Shown here one piece after another: positions 48,459 to 60,274 of a DNA stretch of 64,000 nt (positions are counted from its first letter, which is position 1; each line of letters begins with the position of its first letter). Under the pieces are notes generated by a model that had not been told where the DNA came from, did not search any database, and worked only from the letters and a program-made list of their open reading frames with translations. The stretch spans positions 18,427,874-18,491,873 of the forward strand of contig CM069455.1 in the NCBI GenBank assembly GCA_035610835.1, written 5' to 3'. The DNA comes from Ophiura sarsii (taxonomy: Eukaryota; Echinodermata; Ophiuroidea; Amphilepidida; Ophiuridae). A program made the translations under genes and the position numbers.

Positions 48459-49538
48459 GACAACCATCACACGAGGGGAATCTGGACATTGAAGTTGTGG
48501 ATTCTACACATTCAAGTACATCACTCAACTACCAGCCACAAGAATTTGATGGCAGTGGTGGTGATATGTCAGGCAAAGGTTTTCATGTGAAAATCCCGGA
48601 GGGTGCTCTTAGCGAAAAGACATTGATAAATGTATCACAATATATGGGTACAAGTTATCCTGTCATGACCAAATCTCAATTTGTCCTGGGGAAAGTGTTA
48701 GACTGCCAACCAGGTGGTACGATCTTTCACAAACCTATCACGTTATCCATGCGACATTCCGGAATTAATATTACCAGGGAGGGTGTTGATGTATGGTATC
48801 AGTCTGAGGGCCAAGAGGGGAAAGAGGGTGACTGGAAGAAAGTTTACGATGGGACTGGTAGTGAATCAAATCAAGAAGCAAGTGTCTTTATGGATGGAGA
48901 TGTTTTAAAAATTAGGGTGAGACATTTCTCTCCGTACGCTGTAATCACCAAACCATTTCAGGCTTGTCAGGAACTGTACAACTACATGTTCAAGAAACCC
49001 TTGCTTGAATTCAATATCCTTGCATACATGTTTCCAGTAGATGTATCTAGCAATACAAATGTGTTACTCACCCTTTATGCGGTACGGACAAATGATAAGG
49101 AGGGGAAACTTGAAATAGAAACAGTACAATTAGAGCAGGAGAGTGGTCGTTGTGCAGTACCTACTACATTTTTGCTGGATACCACTAGTGGTAACAGTTT
49201 AAAAGCTTCTATTACATACACAGAGCCAACGGATAAATGGGTCCCTGTTGATAATGTGATGGCTGAGATTCCATACGATTCCTTGCAAGTGGGGAAAGGT
49301 CTTGGATCGCGATGCGAAATAAAGTATAAGAAGACCAATGTTCAAGAAGAGGTTGCCGTCTTTGAGGGTGCTTTCAAGTTTGAACAAGAAGACAATAAGA
49401 AAGTCCTCATACACTTCTATAGCTCAGTAGCCCAAAGAAATTTGAAGCTAGAACAGACAAAGCGTGATGTGGCTCATCAACATGACTATAGTGAAGAATC
49501 AGACCAGTATGATCTACAGCAGCGAAGACACGAGCGTG
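48459..49538 (+). CDS. Gene C exon 3: ZU5 and UPA-like domains with HFS motif
   Basis: A pyrimidine-rich acceptor (TTTCTTTTACTCTTACCAAG) opens the exon in phase 1 and a consensus donor (GCGTG then GTAAGC) closes it in phase 1. The 359 full codons are about residues 197-555. A ZU5 domain spans roughly the first 160 residues: GKGFHVKIPEGALSEKT, then LDCQPGGTIFHKPITLSMRH, then VDVWYQSEGQ and VRHFSPYAVI. The rest (CQELYNYMFKKPLLEFNILA through VLIHFYSSV) is the size and position of a UPA domain. ZU5-UPA pairs occur in ankyrin, UNC5, PIDD and the FIIND of NLRP1/CARD8. The HFS triplet (F/S junction 48928/48929) sits where FIIND and PIDD self-cleave. Cleavage here is inferred, not shown. Confidence 0.88.
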
Positions 49539-50984
49539 GTAAGCAGGCCTTGAATTATTGTTATTATTCTAGTATTATAAACCTTACATGTAGTATAGTA
49601 CTTGCTTACAATTGACCAATACTAATTATGTGGATTGGTTAGTTTTTGTACCAAAAAAAAACGCAGTGGGAAATGTGTTTATCGCGTCTCAGCACGTAAC
49701 GCGTCGCGTAACACGTGTTACTGAAATTCGTAGTGGTCTCACATTAAAATCAGCTGATCTTTCATCTCGGTGTAAGGATGGGATCTAGCCGTGAGTCTTG
49801 GGTATCACAATACAAAATATGAAAACTGCCTTCAATTTACTTTTACAGCAAGAGAATGGAGAATAAAGAACGGCGCGTTTAACGTAACGCATGCTTATTG
49901 AAACAAGCTTACATTCAAAACTATTATAGAGAAGAAATTTGCTGATTAAATGTATATCTCATATTTTTCGTACCGATTATTGTTTTGGATTAGCCAACAT
50001 CAAAGCAACTGGTCAGGTACTTTTTGTGTTAGGTGTTCTAACATATGTATGCTGCTTATTTCAACAGTCAAAGCTGTGTTGGTTTAGTGTGTTGATGTTT
50101 CAATGTGTACAGTGTAAAACCCGACAAAAGTGCTTCCTGTAAGATATAGTCTATGGTTGGGCCCATGTATTAAAATGTAAACATGATCTGGATGGTAAAT
50201 GGGGACCGCCCCACCCTTTTGCATGGCCAGCTTTGCAGGTTCGGCTTCGCGTCTGCCGACATTTGCGACCGATATAAGTTGAAGTTGAAGTTGCATTGGA
50301 ACCAAACGTGGTTGAAGATGTAACATGGAAACCTTCACATGTTGATAAGGTCGAAGGTCACATACCACTATCTTTTATGTGTTTATACTATATGCAAACG
50401 TTTGCTCACAAACCTTGTGGCAGAAAGCATCCTTCTTCCTCTCCATGCACACAGACAATTTCTATGACCTTCAACGGCGCAACTTGCGATCTTTGGATTG
50501 CTTGTTCGAATGATAGTTTCCTAATTATAAAAGTCATAGAATGTGTTGACAAAATATTATGTAATTGTAATGTGGCCATTATATCACAGCTAAGCCTTAG
50601 TCAAATAGTCACAAAATTGAAATACAAAAGATAGTGTGTGGCTTATCAACATAATCCTATAGACAACGATAGACATGATCATTAATAAGTTTAAAATGTT
50701 ATGTTGCTGCCAAAAGAAAGACGTACGCGCCTGACACTAGTCGCACTATATTGAAATATTCTAGTTTCACACTGCACGGCTGGGAGTCGGTTCTGGTCTT
50801 GGGGATTGAAAGAGTATGATTAACAAAATCATTTGCGGATGCATTCATATCCCGAAAGGTCATGGTTCACAATTAATGGGGAATTATGGACTTCTTACGT
50901 TACGTTACAGTTCCACATTTCGCACCTAGAAATACAATATACTTAATTCTAGTTTTCATGGGCATTTTCGAGGGGGGTTCCAAT

Positions 50985-51185
50985 CAAGTCATACGTCCAA
51001 AGGGGGTGGCGTCAAGGTCAGGAGGGCCAGTGTCAAATGGGGCCGTCTGTTTTGACTTCAATGAGAGGTCGGGAAGTTGCAACAATCCCTCCTGCAGATT
51101 CAGGCATGTCTGTATATCCCATGTCAAAGAGATAATCACAGGGCCAAACATTACAGGTCAAAGGCAAAGAGAGGGTAGTTCAGCG
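50985..51185 (+). pseudogene. Gag-like CCCH zinc-finger fragment, probably from a DIRS-type element
   Basis: The frame reads SRSGGPVSNGAVCFDFNERS then GSCNNPSCRFRHVC, a C-x9-C-x4-C-x3-H zinc finger followed by further C and H. This C..F..GSC...C.F.HVC pattern is typical of the gag-like protein of DIRS/tyrosine-recombinase retroelements. DIRS-type reverse transcriptase remains lie 3.5 kb downstream on the same strand. An alternative is a host CCCH exon of gene C, since acceptor-like TTAATTCTAG and donor-like GTTAGC sites flank it. The frame is open for 144 codons but the edges look random. Confidence 0.5.
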
Positions 51186-51944
51186 CAAAATAAAGCTGAC
51201 ATTTTTTACAAAACAGTTCAGGTTAGCGCTAACTGTCTTTGTTGCATTTATCGCACTACAGTTAAAATCCTTAAATTAATAAAAATGTTGTGCATCTTCA
51301 AACCAGCACCTACTTTGTAGTTTTTTATTCTCACTTAAATTAATTAATCGGTTGGCACGTTAGCCAATGTATCTGCGGCAGCTATAAGATTAGGGGGCGG
51401 TTTGGTATTGGTTTTGAATTAGCTTACTCAGGCAGCCGGTCTACAGTGCAACAGAGCATAAATGCCCAAATATTGAATTATAAATATAGTGCCTCCTTTT
51501 GTTTTAAAATACTCTTTGTTGTCCTTGTATGATTAGCAGCATTGTTACATTTCTTATTAAACCTGATTTCGGATTGGCCAATACTGGATTATCCATACAC
51601 GTTAATCCAACCAGCTACTGGCTACTTGCTTTTATGGCCTTGACATATTAAGACTTATCATAATTTAAACTTAGTACATGCCTTTATGATGGTAACTGCA
51701 TGTACAGGCTTCCATGTCAGCACACGGTCATCTAAAGTAACATACACCATTATGCTTAAACCCTTGACTGCACACTGCTAAATGTCATTATGTTTCTTAG
51801 CGCGGATTTCAAAACATTGGTCCCTTAGCGTGAGCATGTCCTTGAAGATCGCTTTAATTGTTTGCGTGCATGGCTGGACAAACAATTCAGTGTTAGCTTT
51901 AAGTGGTTGTCTGGTTGCCCGGCAATGGTGTATACAGGACTGTT

Positions 51945-53400
51945 TTTATAGTGGGGCCAAAAAAAACCTGAAGCCATCTTGTTGATCTTAAATATTGAAA
52001 CATTTAACCTAATACACGCGAAGCGCGCAAAAAATGTAATTGTAAGACTTAAAAGGTACAGTATGACGTTTTTAACGTCCCCCACATAATATTTAGAGTA
52101 TTTGGTGCGGTTTGAGGGCCATAATAATATTAAAACCTCTATAAAGAAAACATAAGCGCGAAAAGCGCAATTGAGTTTTTGAACTAAAATGATCATAAAA
52201 AACTGTCCTGAAGGCATTTCTAACACTAATGATCCAGTATGATAATAACTCTCATAATATTTAATTTTTTGGTGTGGTTTGAGGGTCATTATAATGTTAA
52301 AACCTGTATTCGCGCGGAGCGCACAAAATATGTGAGTTTTTGAACTAAAATTGGTCATGAAAAACTGTCCTGAAGCCACCTTGTTAAGCTTAAATAATGA
52401 AATATTGAAATTAATACGCGCGAAGCGCGCAAAAATTGGCATTCCTAACACTGACATGGTCCAGTATGATGTTTTTAACGCCCCCCCCCACATAATATTT
52501 AGAATAGTTGGTATGGTTTGACGGCCTTGCAATTAACAACCTGTAGAAAATATGCGCGCGGAGCCTGCAAAATTGTTGAATTTTAACTAAAATGGTAATG
52601 GAAAATTGTCCAGAAGCCACGTTGTTAAGGTTAAATAATGAAATATTAAAATTAATACACGCGCGAAGCGCGCAAAAAATTGCATTTCTAACACTAATGG
52701 TCCAGTATGATAATAACGTCCCCCACATAATATTTAGAATTGTCGGTGTGATTTTTGCATTAAAACTTTGGTCCAGTATGATGTTTTAACGTCCCCACAT
52801 ATTTAGAATATTGTGTGGGTCTGAGGGCCAATATAATGTTAAAACCTGCAGAAAATATTCGCGCGGGGCGCGCAAAATGTTTGAATTTTTGAACATAAAT
52901 GGTCATGGAATACTGTCCTGAAGCCATCTTGTCAAGCTTGAATAATGAAACATTGAGACTAATGCGTGAACTACGCACAAAATAGACATTTCTAACACTT
53001 AAATTAGTCCAGTATGACGTTTTTAATGTCCCCAACATAATATTTAGAATATTTTTCGTGGTTTGAGGGCCATTATAATGTTAAAACCTGTAGAAAATAT
53101 GCGCGCGGAGCCCGACAAAATTTTCAGTCTTTGAACTAAAATGGGAAACTGTTCTGCAATGCTATCTTGTTAAGCTTGAATAATGAAACATTCAAACTAA
53201 TGCGCGCGATGTTCGCAAAAATTGACATTTCTAACACGTAAATGGTCCAGTTGTACGTTTTTAACGTCCCCACATAATATTTAGAATATTTTTGTGCGTT
53301 TTGAGACCCATTATAATGTTGAAACCTGTTGAAAAAGTGAGCGCGAATCGAGCAAAAAAAACCAGTTTTTGAACTAAAATGGTCCAGAAAAAACGTTCCT
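51945..53400. repeat. Tandem repeat, about 250-bp unit with GCGCGAAGCGCGC hairpins, 5-6 copies
   Basis: Each unit has CCTGAAGCCA-CTTGTTAAGCTTAA, AATGAAATATTGA, GCGCGAAGCGCGCAAAAA, CATTTCTAACACTAATGGTC, CAGTATGA, TAACGTCCCC-ACATAATATTTAGAAT and GAGGGCCATTATAATGTTAA, then a second CG hairpin (GCGCGCGGAGC). Units are 15-25 percent diverged by eye. The 235-codon minus-strand frame across it is a repeat artefact. Confidence 0.85.
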
Positions 53401-53427
53401 GACATTAGAATTATGGGGACGTGACCC

Positions 53428-53573
53428 CGAACCCCCCCCCCCCATTTGCGCGGCATATGTCCCTACCCTACCTCCTTCTCTTCCTCCTTCTTCTCCTCTT
53501 CCTCTTTTTAAACTCTTTTATCAAGGGGGGGGGGGGGGCATGGCCTGCTGCCCCCTGGATACGCCACTGTTGC
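53428..53573 (-). repeat. C run, pyrimidine tract, G run and inverted CAGTGGCGTATCCAG
   Basis: A C run, a CTTCCTCCTTCTTCTCCTCT tract and a G run end in CTGGATACGCCACTG, the inverse of the module seen at 25248 and 57596. Confidence 0.75.
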
Positions 53574-54669
53574 CCGGGACAACCACAATTAGCCACGGAC
53601 AACCAAATTTCACTTTTGCAGTTGTCCGGCGGGCAACCAGAAATCTTACTAGAAGTTAACGTATGAATTTAAATATTTCACAGAACTGTGAATGAACCAA
53701 AATCAACAGCTTAATACTAATATAATTCAAGTTTCATACGGAAAATATCCATCTAATCATCGCCATTCATCGTACTTCCATGATCTCATTTGGACCTTTA
53801 TTTGTACACGTATCCTATTTATCATGTTTATACCGTACGCATGGTAGCCGTATTCTGTATCAGCAGTAATACAATGTACATATAGTAAATCGTGTAGCAC
53901 ATCAACCGTAACCCTACTTACATGTATCTTAACAATTGCAATATATAACCAACTTGTCAACTCAACATTTACACTTATATCATGTGATACAAATATCTGT
54001 ATCAAGTACATGTGCATTCAAGTTCACAAGTTTTCCGAGGTCGAGATTCTCAATCTCAATATGTTTAGTAATAGCTCCTACAAAATACAATTCTGAAACT
54101 GAAAGAATAAATGACAAGATGATGATGAAACTGCGAAAGGGACTGTTTGGTGTGAATGTGATACTAGTTATGAGTTACATATCCATGTTTTAATTTACGG
54201 TCATCATTTTTTACAGTATTACAACTATAACGTCTCGCGGCGCATATTCGCATTGGGCGTAAATTACTAAGTTGAACCAAATAAACACATAATATACGGA
54301 CAACCAACATTTCCTGCTAGGTTGTCCGCTGGGCAACCAGTTTTTGTTCCTTAATTCGGACAGTCTGTGCGCAGTTGTATGAAATACATTGTTATTGTAA
54401 GAAAATGTTGCAAAATGATTGTATCTAAGGTTTGATTAATATTACAGAAAAGAAGAAAAAATGAGAAATGTGGCTTGACCATTTTATTAAGGGTTCTTGC
54501 CCAAACACAAGTAGAGGAAAACTCGAGGAAAGAGCGGGGAAAGCGCGATCCTATTTCTATATTGTTAAAAGCAGTGACAAAGGATCGGTGATTAACACCT
54601 CAATGAATGGGCACTTTAAGTACACACTTTGGGGCATTTATACTCTGTTGCACTGTAGTAGGGTTGCTG

Positions 54670-55085
54670 ATAACCTAAAATCGGAGATCCCGCAACTGTT
54701 ACTTCACCGGTTGGGTTAGTACCAAAGCCAGAGGTAGGTAAATTTAGGTTAATTCAGCATCTATCTTTTCCAGAGGGAAATTATGATTGGATCAACAAAG
54801 ATGTATGCAAGGTGCGTTATGCAAATTTCGACAACGCGGTCAATTTAGTTGGGGAAGGGCGCCCTCGTGGCAAAGCTGACACCGAGTCAGCCTTCAGACA
54901 GTTTTCTAAGTAATCCAACAGATTTTAAACTCTTGGGGATTAGGGTTGGGGATGACCTGTATGTAGACAAAGCTTTGCAATGGAGGCGTCTTGTTCTCCG
55001 ACTTTTTTTCAACTTTTGTGGAATGGCTGGGGAAACAAGTGGATTCGTCGGATTTAATTTGTCACTATATGGATGATGTTTTTCA
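54670..55085 (+). pseudogene. Frameshifted reverse transcriptase fragment of a DIRS-type element
   Basis: Read in three frames in turn, the plus strand gives the DIRS reverse-transcriptase series. First comes TSPVGLVPKPEVGKFRLIQH, LSFPEGNYDWINKDVCKVRY and ANFDNAVNLVGEG (about 54690-54860). Then, after a frame change, SNPTDFKLLGIRVGDDLYVD and KALQ (to about 54980). After another change, FFSTFVEWLGKQVDSSDLIC and HYMDDVFH (to about 55085), with the YMDD box of the active site. Two frameshifts and an in-frame stop (about 54911) make it dead. It ends abruptly where CR1-like LINE sequence begins. Confidence 0.8.
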
Positions 55086-55089
55086 TAGT

Positions 55090-56139
55090 AGGATGTCCCC
55101 TCAGTTTGATGCCTCTGATAGGGCTGACAAAATTAAGCTATTGGAACGTTGTCTCACGGATGTTAAAAGCTGGATGCTGGCCAATAAACTAAAACTTAAT
55201 GACCAGAAAACAGAGGTCATTCATATCACCTCCCGTTTTTCCAAAACCGCTCCAGTCGATGCAATCACCATCGGGGATTGTGGAATACCCCCCTCAGAAA
55301 AAGTGTGCAACCTTGGAGTCGTCTTTGACCGCCACCTAACTATGACGTCTCATGTCAACAGGGTATATGCCAGAATGCAACATGCTTTACGTGCCATCGG
55401 ACAGGTCTGAAAGTATCTTGACCGTGGATCAGCTGAGAGGCTAGTCCACGCGTTTGTAACATCACGGCTAGACTACTGCAATAGTCTACTATATGGACTC
55501 CCTGACAAACTCATTAACAAACTGCAAAGAGTTCAAAATTCGGCCGCGAGACTTGTCACTGGTGTTAACAAACGCACACATATGACCCAGATTCTCAAAG
55601 ACCTTCACTGGCTAACTATTAAAAAACGCATCATTTTTAAAATTCTTCTTCTTCTAATAATAATAATAATGTACTTAATATAGCGCCCAACACAAGAAAA
55701 GGCCTCTGAGCGCTTTACACAGTAAAATCTTAAAAACTACAACTAAAAAGCCTTAAAATATACCATAATAAACAATGACCAACAGTAAAAACATTTATAA
55801 AATGATATTGCATAATGATTGCACGCAAATATAAGTGATAAAACACCATTGTTAAAATCAAGGTCCATAGTTCTATCTGTATATAAAGCTCTCAACAACT
55901 CTGCACCAAATTACATCAATGAGCTTCTCACCCCATATTGTCCGTCTGCAAATCTCCGTTCTGGCAGCCGTAAACTCCTCGTAGTTCCAAAAAGTACCAC
56001 TGCAACATACGGAGATAGGGCTTTTTGTGTTGCAGGACCAAAACTCTGGAACAATCTTCCTTTACATATCCGCAACTCTAGGACTGTAACAATTTTTAAA
56101 TCGTCTGTAAAAACTCATCTTTTTAACCAGACAATATAG
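55090..56139 (+). pseudogene. CR1/L2-type LINE, C-terminal reverse transcriptase part, interrupted
   Basis: The frame gives the late reverse-transcriptase and thumb region of a non-LTR element: CLTDVKSWMLANKLKLNDQK, TEVIHITSRF, EKVCNLGVVFDRHLTM, a stop after AIGQV, then [20 protein letters not shown] and [20 protein letters not shown]. After an insertion it resumes with VYKALNNSAPNYINELL and ends CVAGPKLWNNLPLHIRNSRT before TAG at 56139. The order and the [17 protein letters not shown] and QNSAARL boxes are family hallmarks. It directly follows the DIRS YMDD fragment, so the join is a chimera of two dead elements. Confidence 0.88.
55650..55880 (-). mobile_element. Inserted LINE/SINE 3' end with (ATT)n, minus orientation
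   Basis: Splits the LINE frame between FKILLL and VYKALNN. It begins with (TAA)n and GTACTTAATATAGCGCC; on the minus strand this is GTAAAGCGCTCAGAGGCC, then GGCGCTATATTAAGTAC and (ATT)n, a usual 3' tail of such elements. Confidence 0.7.
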
Positions 56140-56146
56140 TTATGTC

Positions 56147-57526
56147 TACGAGGGGCGGTCAGTAAATAATGAAAGTGATCATGGTATGGGATGCATGAGT
56201 GATTCTATTGAGGCGATAATGTGATCAATACAAAGTATGAACCTTTGTCTTTCAAACAATACACTTTTGGATTGTTAGATACCTTTGGTTATGTAACGTC
56301 ATTAACATAAACACAATAGGTTTCAGACACTGACTGAAATCTGTCGATTATTTGGCTGGATATGTAATATGTTGAATATGGGTTGATTGATACATTTGCG
56401 TATATCTCGGCAATGCAAGCATAAAAACAGATAACACTTGGCACATGGTTAGAATAGACACTTATCTCTGTTTGACACTCTTTTTGAGATCTGAATGCCT
56501 TAATTCGAACAAGAAGGGACCATCTCAAATACGCTTTTATTTAGCAAAATCCGCAATAATATACCTTAGAAAACAACAAAGGATAAAGAACAATGGAGGG
56601 ATTATAATTTAATAAATTGTTGTGGGATGTAAAGCACTAATAGTGGGGATTTCAAAAGGAGCTGTTCATAAAATGTCCTCAAACCATTGAAATTATATGA
56701 CGATTACACACACAATACATATCTAGTAGCTCTAAAGATAACAGTAATAAGAGAGGTCGTGGCAGCCATCTTTGATTAATACATTCCTGTATATCTTCAT
56801 TTTGACTATCACAATATGTGTACACATTGATTTAAGCATTTTTCATTATTTCTGATTAGAATTTGAAGGCACAGTAAGCTTTTATCTGGTAAATTTCATG
56901 ATTTTAGCCATTTTGGGCCCGTTTCAAAATTATCTGCCGTCTACGCATGCGCATTTTTTCTGCAGGTTTCATGCGAATAAGTTCGGATAATTAGTTAACT
57001 ATCATATGGAATCTTCCAAACTGGTTAATTGCTTGAATTTTTCCTAAATTGTTTGTTTTTCCGCAATATTAGTGATTCACTGACTGGGCATTTTTTAATG
57101 AAAATTAGCTATTTGAAATACTGATATTTGTATACCTTTTATTCAATTGCTTCTCCTTACTTTTTCCTCTTATACTACACATTCCAAATTACACAGGGAT
57201 TAAAGTTATTGTCTTTTGTATCATATTTATGCGAAAACAAATCGGGATTTACCTGCTTCTGATGTCATGTTATGCAATCTTCTTACCACGTGTTTCATAT
57301 ATAAAACCAATTCAAATTTCCCGCCAAATAACTGATTTAGCAGTGTCCCAAGTGTACTTACTTTGAGACTATGCTATGACGTCATAGTTCACACTTAAAA
57401 ATCCAAAAGTGTATTGTTTGAAAGACAAAGGTTCATACTTTGTATTGATCACATTATCCCCTCAATAGAATCACTCATGCATGCCATACCATGATCACTT
57501 TCATTATTTACTGACCGCCCCTCGTA
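56147..57526. mobile_element. 1.38-kb Tc1/mariner-like TIR element with TA flanks
   Basis: Starts CGAGGGGCGGTCAGTAAATA (56149) and ends with its reverse complement at 57524, each next to TA. The inverted repeats run about 130 bp with few mismatches (ATGAAAGTGATCATGGTATG, GATCAATACAAAGTATGAAC). The interior has no transposase; the 79-codon minus frame matches nothing. It sits just after the LINE stop codon. Confidence 0.9.
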
Positions 57527-57595
57527 TGTGCAGCATTATTGATTTACATACTATAACTATTGTATCTTGATTTGTGCATATTCGCTGTAACACTG

Positions 57596-57613
57596 TATCA
57601 GTAGCGTAGCCAG

Positions 57614-57650
<37 letters not shown>

Positions 57651-57795
57651 CGGGCGATCGCCCCCCCCCCCCCCGGACACCTAAAATGGGGACGGCGAAG
57701 CGGGAAAATGGGGACGAGAAGAAGGGGAGAAAAGAGAGAAAGAAGGGGGAAGGAGAGGGAGAAAGAGAAGAGAAAGGGGGAGGAGAAATTGTTCA
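57596..57795. repeat. CAGTAGCGTAGCCAGC, 36-G run, CGATCG hinge, C run and polypurine tract
   Basis: G run 57615-57650, then CGGGCGATCGCC and a C run to 57674, so the G and C runs can pair around CGATCG. About 115 bases of purine follow (GAAGAAGGGGAGAAAAGAGA and on). Same module as at 25248. Confidence 0.85.
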
Positions 57796-59409
57796 TGTAG
57801 TACATTTACTGCGCGATTTTTTTTGGACTGTGCGATTTTCTTTGAACTGTGCGAAATGTTTTGCTTAAATAGGGACGGAGAAGCTAAAAAATGGGGACGA
57901 GAAATTGGTACTGTGCGATTTTGTTTGACTGAGCGATTTTTTTGGGACTGCGCGAAATTTTTTGACACCTCAGTATGAAATTTACATACATATCCCAAAC
58001 TATAAAATAAAGTGTATTCTCTTCAAATAAATCCAACTAACGGTGCCCGGTTATCTCCGTCACACAGAAAATAAACGACAATGTGAGGAAAATGTGACGG
58101 AAATGACGTGACGGAAATGACCATCTTAAGTGTTGGGACGGTATAAAGCTTCGCCTGAAAAGTATGTCTAGCGGTCTACTTCAAGGTTATCGTTAGTGGT
58201 CACTAACAGCATTTTGTCCTTGTCTACGTCTTTTAAACCAAACTAGTCAGGCACTTCCCATATTCTTTCAGGTTCATGTCTTTAATCTAACAAGGATTAT
58301 ACCTCGACAAATCATATACATACATATGATTATAGACCCGTAATATGGAGTTGAGCCTTACATGAACATATGAAGTAAAGGATTCAGTTTTATTAGTCAA
58401 TTTATCTTATAGGCCTAAAAATGGTGGGCTATTATTACAATGATGACACGTGATTATTTGTCCAAGCAACCCTAAGCGCGGAATCAGGTTTAAAAAGACT
58501 CCCTTATTCTCTGAAATTGGCGATGTTGATACCCTTTACAAGGGCCCTCGTGGGGCCGCGTTGTGGTCCAAAAAAACCACCACTCTTACTCCGCGTTTTT
58601 GTTCACGTGGATGATTACAATCGTATACCGGACTGTCCCCCACCCCCGGGCTTTGATGGTGACGAAAACACTCTGGGGTTTTCCATTTCACTTCACCAAC
58701 AAAACATGGTAAGATGACATGTATGCTTGATCAATCACGAGTGCGTAAAAATGGGTTGTACCAATTTTTAAGGACATATTTTGTCTCATTTAATAATAAG
58801 TATTGTCTAGTTGACGTTTATATGCGCGTTAAGTTTACATTTAATTTAAAATGCCATTTGTTTGGTCTCATTTGCTTTATCCTATCTAAAAATATGCTTG
58901 ATTAAAGTTGATCACAGAAAGTCATAGTTAAGCTAATTTTAAGAAGAAATGCTTCAAAGCGTTATAAAAATAACAGCAATTGTACACATGGATGATTTCG
59001 TTCACAAAACTGACACATTTTTTATATTGTTTGTTCACGGTCAAACAAGCATAATATGTCTGGATAGACTCAAGCAAATTCGACGAAACAAACTGTATAC
59101 GAAGGCTTATTTAGTTATCTTGAAGTTTGTTCAAACACCAAATCCAGATACGAAATACTTAAAGATGAAAATGACACATTCCCGAAAAAGCTCTTTTTTC
59201 TTCTTCTTCTTCAAGTGGCACAAACCCCTATTCTTGCGTGCTCGTTGTTGATCAAACACATTTCTTAAATTGAGAGAAGTAAACACAGTCAAATGCACAG
59301 CTTTTGCAAGCCAACTAAATTATCGTTTAGTCATGTATTTGGGCTTTGGCATGACTTTTGGTTTAAGGTAGGGTCAATTATATATGTTAGCCTATGGCCA
59401 AAGTGATGG

Positions 59410-59495
59410 TTAGTAGTTTAACGGAATGAGAGCTTTTTCGATCGCGGCGCCTATCTTATGAAATAATTGCCTTTGACTGTTAAAAATGCCATTTA
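59410..59495 (+). pseudogene. LINE 3' end, left piece
   Basis: With one frameshift the frame reads RAFSIAAPIL, a stop in place of W, then LPLTVKNAI, the conserved C-terminal box (AAP.LWN.LP) of CR1/L2 proteins. It continues after the nested element at 60275. Confidence 0.6.
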
Positions 59496-60274
59496 GTAGG
59501 AGCCCCAGGCCTCAAATTTAGGAGGTGACCCCTGACCTCCGAACATACTCTTAAATTTACATTTTTATGACAGATACATATCTTATCTACCAGAATAAAG
59601 AGTCCTGCTCTAAAGATTCTCTTGCGAAATTATGCTATGGCGATAATCATATTCCCCATGTATTCACATAGCAGAAATGAAGTAATAGAATCTCTCGTAA
59701 GGGTTTTAGTAGTATAATGACCATAACACTGAAAGGAAATCTAAAAACTACATAAAATCATGTTTATAAATTTAAAGAAAGAACTACTTGACACATTATA
59801 TTAACTTTTGCCATTTTGATGTCATTAATATCGGTCTAAAATGTTATGGAACAATTGAAAAAGTTAGAAAAATAAGCATTTTTGACCCTTTTCTGACTTT
59901 TTCCAATGTTTTATTTAGCTATGTTACCTGTAACATTGACATTTTAAATATAAATAACTATCTCAACTTGCGAAGCAGTTCTTCCCCATAGATATGATGT
60001 ATAGTTATACATACTTTAACATTTATTTCAACTTGTTATGGCGATAATACTACCCCTACCCCTAACACGAGCTGTTTTATGTCATTTTGTCTATGTGAAT
60101 ATATAGGGAATACAGGTATTGCCAATAACATGAATTCGCAAGAGAGTCATAAGAGCAGGACAATTTGTTCTTGTAAACAAGACATGAATCTATCATAAAA
60201 GTTATCCTTTTGGAGTATGTTCGGAGGTCAGGGGTCAAATTAAAGCCGAATTTAGAGCTCTGGGGCTCCTACTA
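59494..60274. mobile_element. 777-bp TIR element nested in a LINE, TA duplication
   Basis: Ends GTAGGAGCCCCAG (59496) and, reverse-complemented, GTAGGAGCCCCAG (60272), each next to TA. Further in, GACCCCTGACCTCCGAACAT and TTCGCAAGAGA-type phrases also mirror, so the inverted repeats extend beyond 100 bp with gaps. No transposase. Confidence 0.88.

Noticed and set aside
51825..52532. 235-codon minus-strand frame
   Set aside because: It crosses the 250-bp tandem repeat and its peptide repeats with the unit; no family match.
56289..56528. 79-codon minus frame as a transposase
   Set aside because: No DDD/DDE motifs or helix-turn-helix recognisable; the host TIR element appears non-autonomous.
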